Shown here in pieces: positions 43,329-51,127 of a DNA stretch of 64,000 nt. Position 1 is the stretch's first letter; each line of letters opens with the position of its first letter. The notes under the pieces are model-generated. The model was not told the origin of the DNA. It saw nothing but the letters and a program-made list of their open reading frames with translations, and ran no database searches. The DNA comes from Pseudomonas sp. dw_612 (lineage in GTDB: Bacteria > Pseudomonadota > Gammaproteobacteria > Pseudomonadales > Pseudomonadaceae): assembly GCF_018449725.1 (NCBI RefSeq), contig NZ_JAAVVC010000012.1, forward strand, positions 149,936 through 213,935. Reading direction: 5' to 3'. The position numbers and the translations under genes were made by a program.

Positions 43329-43601
43329 ATGAAGCTCTCTTCTCAAATCAAGCCGATCAGTTACCTGAAAAGTCATACGGCCGAAATCGTCAAAACCATC
43401 ACAGAAAGCCGGGAACCCTTGGTTATCACCCAAAATGGCGAAGCGAAGCTGGTGGTCATGGATGTGAAAAGCTTTGAAGAGCAGGAAGACACCATGGCTC
43501 TGTTGAAGCTCTTGGCGATGGGCAATCGAGAGATTGAAGAAGGCAAGTTTCGAGATGCCGAAGAAGTTTTCGCAGAACTGGATAGGGTCGACCATCAATG
43601 A
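43329..43601 (+). CDS. Type II antitoxin, Phd/YefM (StbD-like) family
   Basis: The protein has 90 residues. The N-terminal MKLSSQIKPISYLKSHTAEIVKTITES is the DNA-binding Phd/YefM fold, and REPLVITQNGEAKLVVMDVKSFEE is the family core. The C-terminal helix (ALLKLLAMGNREIEEGKFRDAEEVF) would wrap the toxin. Like the toxin gene it has lower GC than its neighbours, which suggests acquisition. Its stop overlaps the toxin start (ATGA). Confidence 0.92.
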   Translation: MKLSSQIKPISYLKSHTAEIVKTITESREPLVITQNGEAKLVVMDVKSFEEQEDTMALLKLLAMGNREIEEGKFRDAEEVFAELDRVDHQ

Positions 43602-43930
43602 GTTTTAAGGTCGTCATTCTTCAGTCAGCCGAAACAGACCTCAAAGATCTACGTACCTATCTCATCAAACACTTCTCTTCCCAGACTTGGCAAAGCACCT
43701 ATGCCAGCCTGAAAGCGGCCATCCGTCATTTGGGGACCTTGCCTTATGCAGGATCCATCCCGGATGAAATCGAGAAGCTCAACCTCAGCCAATATCGACA
43801 AATCCTCTCGGGGATGAATCGCGTCATTTATGAAGTGCGAGAGCAAACGGTCTACGTCCACATCATTGCCGACACGCGGAAAGATCTTCCAACATTGCTA
43901 ATGAAACGGCTATTACACAGCAATCCTTGA
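43598..43930 (+). CDS. Type II toxin, RelE/ParE family
   Basis: The protein has 110 residues: MSFKVVILQSAETDLKDLRTYLIKHFS, then the ParE/RelE core YRQILSGMNRVIYEVREQTVYVHIIADTRKDLPTLLMKRLL with the basic and His residues of the C-terminal strand. Whether it cuts mRNA (RelE) or blocks gyrase (ParE) cannot be told from sequence. Translation is coupled to the antitoxin. The DUF924 gene runs toward it and ends 2 bp beyond its stop. Confidence 0.9.
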   Translation: MSFKVVILQSAETDLKDLRTYLIKHFSSQTWQSTYASLKAAIRHLGTLPYAGSIPDEIEKLNLSQYRQILSGMNRVIYEVREQTVYVHIIADTRKDLPTLLMKRLLHSNP

Positions 43931-43931
43931 A

Positions 43932-44534
43932 CTAGAAACGCGAACCTGGCCCGTTCAGAAACTCAATTTCCTCAGCCGTAGACGCCCTTCCCAACACAGC
44001 ATTGCGATGGGGAAACCGTCCAAACCGCGCAATCACCTTCTGATGCCGCTCGGCATAATCCAGGTTATCGGCAAACACCGCCCGATCTGCCTCTGGCTGT
44101 TCGTCTACCAGCGCGATAAACCGCGAAACCGCCTCGTTCTGCACCGCCAGGTTCTCGCAATGCTCGAACACCAGGTAGATGAATACCCGTTGGATCGGCC
44201 GCAACTGCCGATCGAAATCCGCAGCAATGCCTTGCGCCACCAGGGCTTGGGCCCGGAGATCACCAGAGAAGGATTTGGGGGTGTCGCGAAAGATCATTCG
44301 CGGAAGTTGGTCGAGTAGCAGCACCAGAGCCAGCCAACCTTCGGGGCGTTGCGCCCAGTCGGTCAAACCGCCGGCCAGTGCCTGCTCGACCCAGTCCCCG
44401 AAACGCTCGCGCGCTTCGAGGTCCTGGCTGTCGCGCTTGCCGAACCATAACTTGCCCTTCTCAGCCGCTATCTCGTTGGGGAATTCGAAAGTTCCGAACC
44501 ACCATTCGAGCAACGGCTGCCAGGGCGCGGTCAT
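43932..44534 (-). CDS. DUF924-family protein
   Basis: The protein has 200 residues and an all-helical TPR-like fold. Family sequence is clear: WWFGTFEFPNEIAAEKGKLWFGKRD, LALVLLLDQLPRMIFRDTPKSF, FIYLVFEHCENLAVQNEAVSRF and RFGRFPHRNAVLGRAST. No biochemical role is established for the family. It is 4 bp downstream of fbp and probably cotranscribed with it. Confidence 0.9.
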   Translation of the reverse strand: MTAPWQPLLEWWFGTFEFPNEIAAEKGKLWFGKRDSQDLEARERFGDWVEQALAGGLTDWAQRPEGWLALVLLLDQLPRMIFRDTPKSFSGDLRAQALVAQGIAADFDRQLRPIQRVFIYLVFEHCENLAVQNEAVSRFIALVDEQPEADRAVFADNLDYAERHQKVIARFGRFPHRNAVLGRASTAEEIEFLNGPGSRF

Positions 44535-44538
44535 GGGT

Positions 44539-45549
44539 TTACTCCTTGTGGTAAGCCGTGACGCGCTCGACTTCTTCTTTCGAGCCGAGGAACACTGCTA
44601 CGCGCTGGTGCAAGCCATCGGGCTTGATGTCGAGGATGCGCTGGTGACCATCGGTGGAGGCGCCGCCGGCTTGTTCGACCAGGAACGACATCGGGTTGGC
44701 TTCGTACATCAAGCGCAGTTTGCCTGGCTTGGATGGCTCGCGGCTGTCGCGTGGGTACATGAACAGACCGCCACGGGTCAGGATACGGTGCACGTCGGCA
44801 ACCATCGCGGCCACCCAGCGCATGTTGTAGTTCTTTTTCAGCGGGCCTTCATCGCCGGCCAGCAATTCGCCGACGTAGCGTTGTACCGGGGCTTCCCAGT
44901 GACGCTGGTTGGAGGCGTTGATCGCGAATTCCTGGGTGGATTCCGGGATCGTGATGTCTTCGTGGGTCAGTACGAAGCTGCCCATTTCACGGTCCAGGGT
45001 GAAGCCTTTGACGCCATTGCCCAGGGTCAGCACCAGCATGGTCTGTGGACCGTAAATCGCATAACCGGCGGCAACCTGCTGAGTGCCTGGCTGCAGGAAG
45101 GCCTTTTCGTTCAAAGGCTCGTTCTGTGTCAGGTATTCGTTCGGGCAACGCAGCACCGAGAAGATCGTACCGACCGGCGCGTTGATGTCGATGTTCGACG
45201 AACCGTCCAGTGGGTCGAATACCAGCAGGTACGCACCTTTCGGGTATTTGCCCGGGATCTGGTAGGCATTGTCCATTTCTTCGGACGCCATGCCGGCCAG
45301 GTGACCGCCCCATTCGTTGGCTTCGAGCAGGATGTCGTTGGACATCACATCAAGCTTCTTCTGCACTTCGCCTTGGACGTTTTCAGTGCCCATGCTGCCG
45401 AGCACACCACCCAGGGCGCCCTTGGAGACGGCGTGGCTGATTTCTTTACAGGCGCGCGCCACCACTTCGATCAGGAAACGCAGATCGGCAGGGGTGTTGT
45501 TGCTACGGGTCTGCTCAATCAAATAGCGACTCAGGGTAACGCGGGACAT
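44539..45549 (-). CDS. fbp: Fructose-1,6-bisphosphatase, class I
   Basis: The protein has 336 residues. It hydrolyses fructose 1,6-bisphosphate to fructose 6-phosphate in gluconeogenesis. The metal-binding acidic motif LVFDPLDGSSNIDINAPVGTIFS is perfect, and the EMGSFVLTHEDI and GGLFMYPRDSREPSKPGKLRLMYEANPMSFLVEQAGG segments are typical. Pseudomonads depend on it for growth on organic and amino acids such as glutamate from histidine. Confidence 0.97.
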   Translation of the reverse strand: MSRVTLSRYLIEQTRSNNTPADLRFLIEVVARACKEISHAVSKGALGGVLGSMGTENVQGEVQKKLDVMSNDILLEANEWGGHLAGMASEEMDNAYQIPGKYPKGAYLLVFDPLDGSSNIDINAPVGTIFSVLRCPNEYLTQNEPLNEKAFLQPGTQQVAAGYAIYGPQTMLVLTLGNGVKGFTLDREMGSFVLTHEDITIPESTQEFAINASNQRHWEAPVQRYVGELLAGDEGPLKKNYNMRWVAAMVADVHRILTRGGLFMYPRDSREPSKPGKLRLMYEANPMSFLVEQAGGASTDGHQRILDIKPDGLHQRVAVFLGSKEEVERVTAYHKE

Positions 45550-45739
45550 GGAAGGCTCCGGTGGAATGGGGGGCTAAAAACCCGCGCAGTTTAACGCGAG
45601 TCGGGGCGCATTTCCTCCTATCAGACGTGATACACCCAATAGAGTTCATGTGCCGGGTTGAGCGTAGTTCGAAACCGACCGGATGTGAGTCGGAGACAGG
45701 TGGCAGTTTTGAGATTTTCTTTGCCTGACAATCAGTCTT

Positions 45740-45830
45740 CGCGAGCAAGCCCGCTCCCACATTTTGAACTGTGTTGTGAATCCAATTTCTGCCTCAACGC
45801 AGATCCACTGTGGGAGCGGGCTTGCCCGCG
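45740..45830. repeat. REP doublet, family I variant, inward type, 91 bp
   Basis: The left arm is standard; the right arm ends CTTGCCCGCG instead of CTTGCTCGCG. It lies in the 305-bp gap between fbp and the DUF3999 gene. The rest of that gap is the fbp promoter region, in which I recognise no further site. Confidence 0.88.
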
Positions 45831-45854
45831 AATGGCGCGCAGCGCCAGCCATTC

Positions 45855-47228
45855 TCAGGATTTGGCCGGGGGTTTACGCAGCAAACTGATCGCCATCACC
45901 GCCAAAAACAACACACTGAGCAGCAACACTGCCCACAACCCGAACTTCTTCCAGTTCGTGTCAGCCGTCGCAGCCGCGACCGCCGTCGCCGACGGTGTGA
46001 CAACCGCCCCGCCATCGATTGAGGCCTTGCCCAGAGTCGAGAATTTCGCCGGGCTGTAATCCGGAATCAACGTCGACAACGGCAGATTCGCCGTCTTCAC
46101 CGTCGCATTGCCCAGCGCCAGCGTATACGGCCCGGCGCCACGCGCCAGGAACACCACTTGCGTCGAGCGCACGGCGAATTTAACGGTCGGTGCTTCAGCG
46201 CCCAGGCCACCGCCGCGCTCATCCACGGTCAGTTTCAATTGCTGCACGGTTTGCCCCGACAGCGTCAATTCGTTCTGCACCACGTCCTGGCCATTCTGGG
46301 TCAGGCGATAAAGCAAACCGCTGCTCAGCGATTGCCATGGCAGACTGCTTTCGCGGCGACCGGACAAGGTCACCGGCGCCAAACTGTTGGGCTGATTCAA
46401 CTCGACCTGCACCCGCTCGACGTTCAGCCCCATCGGCAATTGCCAGGTGTATTCGCCGTCCTTCAACCGGGTGCCGGCCACGGGTTGCGACCAGACCAAC
46501 GGCAGCGGCAGGCTGCGGGTGCTGGCGCTTTCCAGTTGTGCGGACGTCAGGGTCGGCGCCGATTGCGGGGTGTTCCACAGCAAACGCAGGTAGCGTGCCG
46601 ATTGCCCCGGCAGGCCGACTTCATGTTGCTCGACCCGCTCGTCGGCAAACGACAACCGCGCCACCTGCCCTTCGCCCCACGACTGCCAGTGCTGCAAGTC
46701 GTCGCTGGCTTCAATGCTGAAGCGCTGGAAGCCATCGCGCTCGCTGGTCCAGTCGAGGATCAACTGCTGCAACGGCGCCTTGATGGCGCTGGCATCAAGC
46801 AACCAGCCACGCAGCACCTCTTCCCCCGCCTCCAACTGACTGGACGGCTGCACTTCCACCAGCGTGCCGTTGGCGCTGGATTGCACCCGCACGCTCGGCG
46901 CGCGTTCGGTGGCGTCCGCCGAATTGTACAGCGGGAACCACTTCACGTCGGTTGTGGTGCGGTTTTCGGCAGACTGAGCGGTTTGTCGGGCCAAGGCGTA
47001 GGCCTGAGGTTCGCCGGCGGCGTTGAACACACGCACATCGCTCAGATCGGTTTGCCGGGCGTTCAGTTGCACGCTCAACGGCAACTCGAGGCGATACCAC
47101 GGCCCTTCGCCGCTGACGGACAACGGCACTTGGGTGCTGAAGTCCGAAGGTTTTTCCTGGGCATTGGCCGACAGCGCCACGCCCAGCGCAACTGCGCCCA
47201 ACCAACCCAGGTTCAGCTTCTGGCTCAA
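45855..47228 (-). CDS. DUF3999-family periplasmic/membrane-anchored protein
   Basis: The protein has 457 residues. The start is TTG 47228 (MSQKLNLGWLGAVALGVALSANA), 7 bp after GGAG and overlapping the stop of the upstream gene. The signal peptide is cleaved near SANA-QE. A long beta-rich periplasmic region follows, with two discoidin-like stretches around DWTSERDGFQRFSIEASDDLQHW and RYLRLLWN. It ends in one membrane helix (FGLWAVLLLSVLFLAVMAISLL) and a basic tail. The function is unknown. Tight coupling to the DUF2339 gene suggests a joint complex. Confidence 0.88.
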   Translation of the reverse strand: MSQKLNLGWLGAVALGVALSANAQEKPSDFSTQVPLSVSGEGPWYRLELPLSVQLNARQTDLSDVRVFNAAGEPQAYALARQTAQSAENRTTTDVKWFPLYNSADATERAPSVRVQSSANGTLVEVQPSSQLEAGEEVLRGWLLDASAIKAPLQQLILDWTSERDGFQRFSIEASDDLQHWQSWGEGQVARLSFADERVEQHEVGLPGQSARYLRLLWNTPQSAPTLTSAQLESASTRSLPLPLVWSQPVAGTRLKDGEYTWQLPMGLNVERVQVELNQPNSLAPVTLSGRRESSLPWQSLSSGLLYRLTQNGQDVVQNELTLSGQTVQQLKLTVDERGGGLGAEAPTVKFAVRSTQVVFLARGAGPYTLALGNATVKTANLPLSTLIPDYSPAKFSTLGKASIDGGAVVTPSATAVAAATADTNWKKFGLWAVLLLSVLFLAVMAISLLRKPPAKS

Positions 47229-50200
47229 GACGACACTCCTTCGGTTTCAGGGGCCGGTTTTTCAGACTCCGGCTCAGCTTCGGCACGCTTGGGCGGCAAC
47301 GGGGCGAAATAGCCCACCACCAGCAGCAACACGCCAACGCCGATAAACGAGACGATCCGGGCGAGTCCGCCACGGTTACTCAATTCGACAAAGAACAGTT
47401 TGGCCACCACCACGCCAATCAGCGCGGCACCGATCAGCCAGACTTCACGGCGATGGCGCAGATGGCCGCCGATCATCAGGCCCAGCGCCATCAAGGTCCA
47501 GACGATCGACAGACCGGCCTGCACCTGCATCGATGCCAGCAATTGATCCAGCTCGAACGGAACGCCGCCCCAATGGTGAGCCGTGCGCGTGACCACTGCG
47601 GAGAAAAACACGAACAACGAAGCGCCGGCGATCAACTGCGTGGCGTTCTCGGCGAAAACCTTCGGCAGGGCAAATTGCGTCACCGCGCTGCGCGACCACA
47701 CGTAAACCCCGAACAGCGCAAACAGCAGGCCCAATTCCAGCGGGTTGATCAGCGGCACATAAGGCAGCGGTTCGGCGGTGCCATCACTGACGCCATTCGC
47801 CAGCCAGAACCAGCCGAGCATCAGCAACGCCAGCGGTGCAGCTGCGTACACGCGGTACTCGCGCGAATACGTCGACACCGGCCATGGCCAGTTGCGCGGC
47901 GCGGCGGCCAGCACCAGATACAGGCTCGGCAGAATCGCCCAGCCCAACCAGCGCCAGGCGTTGTACTGCTCGGACAACAACAGCAAGCCGTAACGCAGCT
48001 CCAAGGCCAGCACACCGATCAACAACCAGCAGCCGAGCACGTGGGCGGTACTGAGGGCGCGCGCCGGCAGCATCGGCGCCAGGCGCCGCAGGGAAATGAA
48101 GTGCACGACGAACACCGCCGCCCACACCAGCCAGCCGAAGTCGGCCGCCGGGTGATAACGCGACTGCCACGCGGCGAGCAACACCAGCCCCGCCGCCGGA
48201 ATCAGGAAGGTGCAGACCAAGCCGAGCGACGGCCATTTCAAGCGCAGCGACAACACGGCCCAAAGCGCCACACTCAGCGCCGCGACGGCGAGTAGCAATG
48301 TCCCTTGCAGATTCACCGGGGCAAAGCGCAGCACTTCACTGATCCACGCCAGCGCCCACCAACCCACGCCCCACACCAGCAACAATTCGGACAAGCGATT
48401 CAGGCTCAACGCATCGAACGCCGACGCATGATTACCCAGCTGCAAGCGCCATGCGCCGACCAGCGCCGCCAGGCCGAGCACCAGTGGCGTCCAGAAACCG
48501 CTGTGGGCCAGAGGTTTCAAACCTTCACTGGCCAACGGCCCCAGCAGAGCCGGTCCGGCAAACAGGAATGCCGCCCCACCAATCACCTGCAACAGCAGGC
48601 CGAAGACAAAACTCACACGCTGCTTGAGGTAAAGACTCAACCAGATAATGAACAAACCGCTGGCGGCCCACACTGCACTCGCCGTTTGCCACGGCAGCAC
48701 GAACAGCACCGCCAGGTTGATCAACACCAGACCTGCCAGCAACACCACCGACAAGCCACGCAGCAATCGTGCGTCCTTGCGCACCATCTCGTCCCGGGCC
48801 GCCAGCAACATGCCAGCGATCAACGCCAGTCCAATCAGTGAGGCGCTGAGCAACCCGCTCCAGCCGGCGTTGAACACCGCCGCAGAACCATCACTCGCCC
48901 CTTTCAACCGCAACAGGAACAACGCGCCGCCGAGCAACTGCACAGCAAACGCGGTGAACAGGAACGTGCGCGATTGCAGGCGCAGGCCGACGAACAGCGT
49001 CGCCAACCCGGCCAACGCCCAACTGATCGCCGTGCCGTGAGTGAGAAAGAACAACGGCGCCAGCAGATACAAGAACGTCAAACCGAGGCACGCCAGCACC
49101 GGCAAACCTTGGCGCTCCCACGCCGACGTCTGTTCCGGCGAGGCTTTGCGCAATTGATAGAAGCTGAACAGCAACGCCACGCCGAGCATCAACGCGCCCA
49201 GCCATGAACCGTCGAGCAGGCTGCTTTCGCCGGGCTGCAATTCGCTGAGAAACGCCAGCGCCGAACCGAGTTGCAGCAGCAAGGCAAAGGCGCGAGCCAA
49301 TGGCCGTTGCTGACGCAGGCCGAGCCAGAAAATCCCCGCGCCTTCCACGGCCCAGGCCGCAGCAGTCCAACGCGCGTCGAGGCCCAACGGGATCGCCAGA
49401 CTGGCGAAGATCACGCCGAGCGCGAGACACGTTTCCGCCAGCAACAACGCGCGACCGCCCATCAGCAATCGGGCCAGGCCCATGTAGATCATGCCCAGCG
49501 CCAGCGCGCTGAAAGCAGCGGCGAATTCCAGGTGCTGGACCAGCGCGAACTGCAAACCGAAACCCACCAGCGGTGGCCCGAACAGTAGCGTGCCGTCGAC
49601 GTAATCACCCTTGCGCGCCGACCAGTGCAGCAGCGCTTGGCGATCGTCGTCCGCCGGTGCGTCGGTCATCTCCAACAGCTTACGCCGGGTAAACAACAGG
49701 CCGATGCCCAGATACATCAGGAAGAACAGAATCAGGAACGGTTCGGTGCTCCACAGCAACTCCGGCGTATAGGAGCGCAGGCCCCAGGCGAAACCGATGC
49801 CGAAGGTGCCGACAAAACCGATCAGGTTGAGTGGCCGCCAGGCCTTGAACCAAGCGATGGCGAGAATGCCGGTGTTGAGCAACGCAAAGTAGCTGAACAG
49901 TGCGACGTGGTTGCCGGCGCCGGTGGAGGTCAGGATTGGGGCGGCAAAACCTCCCAGTGCGGCGGCGCAGGCCAGGGCCAGGGAATCCTGGGTGATCGCC
50001 AGAATCGCCGAGAACACCGTCACCGCTACCAGCAAGCCCAAGGCTGCCGTCGGGTCGAGCAGCGGGTGCAAGCGCATCGCCGCGAATACCGTCAGGTACA
50101 ACACGGCAATCCCGGCGCCTTGCAACATCAGCGCGTAATGGTTGTTGCGATGCCGTAGCCACCAGCCCAAGGCGAGCAAGCCCAAGGCACTGGCGGCGAC

Positions 50201-50839
50201 CCCGGCGTAACGCATTTCGATCGGCACCACCATGCCTTCGGTGGCGTAGCGCAGCAGGAACGCCAGGCCGAGAAACAGCAACACCACACCGACTCGCAGC
50301 ACGGTGTTGCCGCCAAACAGCCAGTTGCGCGCACTGTTGATGGCGCGGTCGAACACATTCGGTTCGCGCGGCGCCGCAGGTTGACGTGGTTCACGGGCGA
50401 CCGGTTCCGGGGTCCAGACATCGGCCGGCAGCGGGCGACTGGCTTCGGTCGCGGCAGCGGTGATCGGTTGCAGTTCGGGCGGCAGCTCCCAGACCAGTTC
50501 CGGGGACTCGGCGGGGGATTCGACGGGAATGTCGTCGAGGATGAATTCGGGGGCGGCGACGGGTTCGCTGACTTCCGGGTGAATCGCTTCTGGCTGACTG
50601 GCTTCTGGCGCTTTAACGCCGGACACCTCCAACAACGCCAGGCGTTGCTGCACCGTATTCAGCGCCACCTGTGCCTGTTCAAGCAGCAGACGTTGCTCAG
50701 CCGATTGCGAACTCAAGCGGCCAATGCGAAAGGCCTGGCCGATGCCCAACCCGAGCAGCGCGCCCAACAGGGCATCGCTGAACGACTCATCGAGTATCCA
50801 GCCCAGCACTAGGCCAATCAGCATGAAGATCCATTGCAT
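47225..50839 (-). CDS. DUF2339-family giant polytopic membrane protein
   Basis: The protein has 1204 residues. It begins with a short hydrophobic segment (WIFMLIGLVLGWILDE), a coiled coil (QSAEQRLLLEQAQVALNTVQQRLALLEV) and a Pro/Glu-rich linker up to about residue 160. The remainder is a near-continuous array of over 25 hydrophobic helices with no soluble domain. DUF2339 has no assigned biochemical role; export or envelope stress functions have only been guessed. The following DUF3999 gene overlaps by 4 bp, so the two are made together. Confidence 0.9.
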   Translation of the reverse strand: MQWIFMLIGLVLGWILDESFSDALLGALLGLGIGQAFRIGRLSSQSAEQRLLLEQAQVALNTVQQRLALLEVSGVKAPEASQPEAIHPEVSEPVAAPEFILDDIPVESPAESPELVWELPPELQPITAAATEASRPLPADVWTPEPVAREPRQPAAPREPNVFDRAINSARNWLFGGNTVLRVGVVLLFLGLAFLLRYATEGMVVPIEMRYAGVAASALGLLALGWWLRHRNNHYALMLQGAGIAVLYLTVFAAMRLHPLLDPTAALGLLVAVTVFSAILAITQDSLALACAAALGGFAAPILTSTGAGNHVALFSYFALLNTGILAIAWFKAWRPLNLIGFVGTFGIGFAWGLRSYTPELLWSTEPFLILFFLMYLGIGLLFTRRKLLEMTDAPADDDRQALLHWSARKGDYVDGTLLFGPPLVGFGLQFALVQHLEFAAAFSALALGMIYMGLARLLMGGRALLLAETCLALGVIFASLAIPLGLDARWTAAAWAVEGAGIFWLGLRQQRPLARAFALLLQLGSALAFLSELQPGESSLLDGSWLGALMLGVALLFSFYQLRKASPEQTSAWERQGLPVLACLGLTFLYLLAPLFFLTHGTAISWALAGLATLFVGLRLQSRTFLFTAFAVQLLGGALFLLRLKGASDGSAAVFNAGWSGLLSASLIGLALIAGMLLAARDEMVRKDARLLRGLSVVLLAGLVLINLAVLFVLPWQTASAVWAASGLFIIWLSLYLKQRVSFVFGLLLQVIGGAAFLFAGPALLGPLASEGLKPLAHSGFWTPLVLGLAALVGAWRLQLGNHASAFDALSLNRLSELLLVWGVGWWALAWISEVLRFAPVNLQGTLLLAVAALSVALWAVLSLRLKWPSLGLVCTFLIPAAGLVLLAAWQSRYHPAADFGWLVWAAVFVVHFISLRRLAPMLPARALSTAHVLGCWLLIGVLALELRYGLLLLSEQYNAWRWLGWAILPSLYLVLAAAPRNWPWPVSTYSREYRVYAAAPLALLMLGWFWLANGVSDGTAEPLPYVPLINPLELGLLFALFGVYVWSRSAVTQFALPKVFAENATQLIAGASLFVFFSAVVTRTAHHWGGVPFELDQLLASMQVQAGLSIVWTLMALGLMIGGHLRHRREVWLIGAALIGVVVAKLFFVELSNRGGLARIVSFIGVGVLLLVVGYFAPLPPKRAEAEPESEKPAPETEGVSS

Positions 50840-50963
50840 GGTCGATATCCCTAAGTGGCCCCGCGATGGGGCGATTCCGGGTACAACAGCCTCTGGCTGA
50901 GTCTAGTGACCAGACACCCGGATTCCAGTGTGAGAGCAGATTGCATCTGCACCACAAACCCAA

Positions 50964-51053
50964 TGTGGGAGCGGGCTTGCTCGCGAAGGCGTCGTGTCAG
51001 TCAACATCTCAGTCAACTGATAGACCGCTTTCGCGAGCAAGCCCGCTCCCACA
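50964..51053. repeat. REP doublet, family I, outward type, exactly 90 bp
   Basis: TGTGGGAGCGGGCTTGCTCG and its inverse lie between the DUF2339 gene start and the glgP stop. Confidence 0.93.
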
Positions 51054-51127
51054 AGGGCGAAGTTGGCGCTTAGTATATCGATCCGGCCCAACGTACGTCG
51101 GGCCTTGCTCGCAATTATTGCTAAAAG

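Noticed and set aside
43119..43930. Mobile element or prophage remnant around the toxin-antitoxin pair
   Set aside because: No transposase, integrase, tRNA target or long inverted repeats were found around it.
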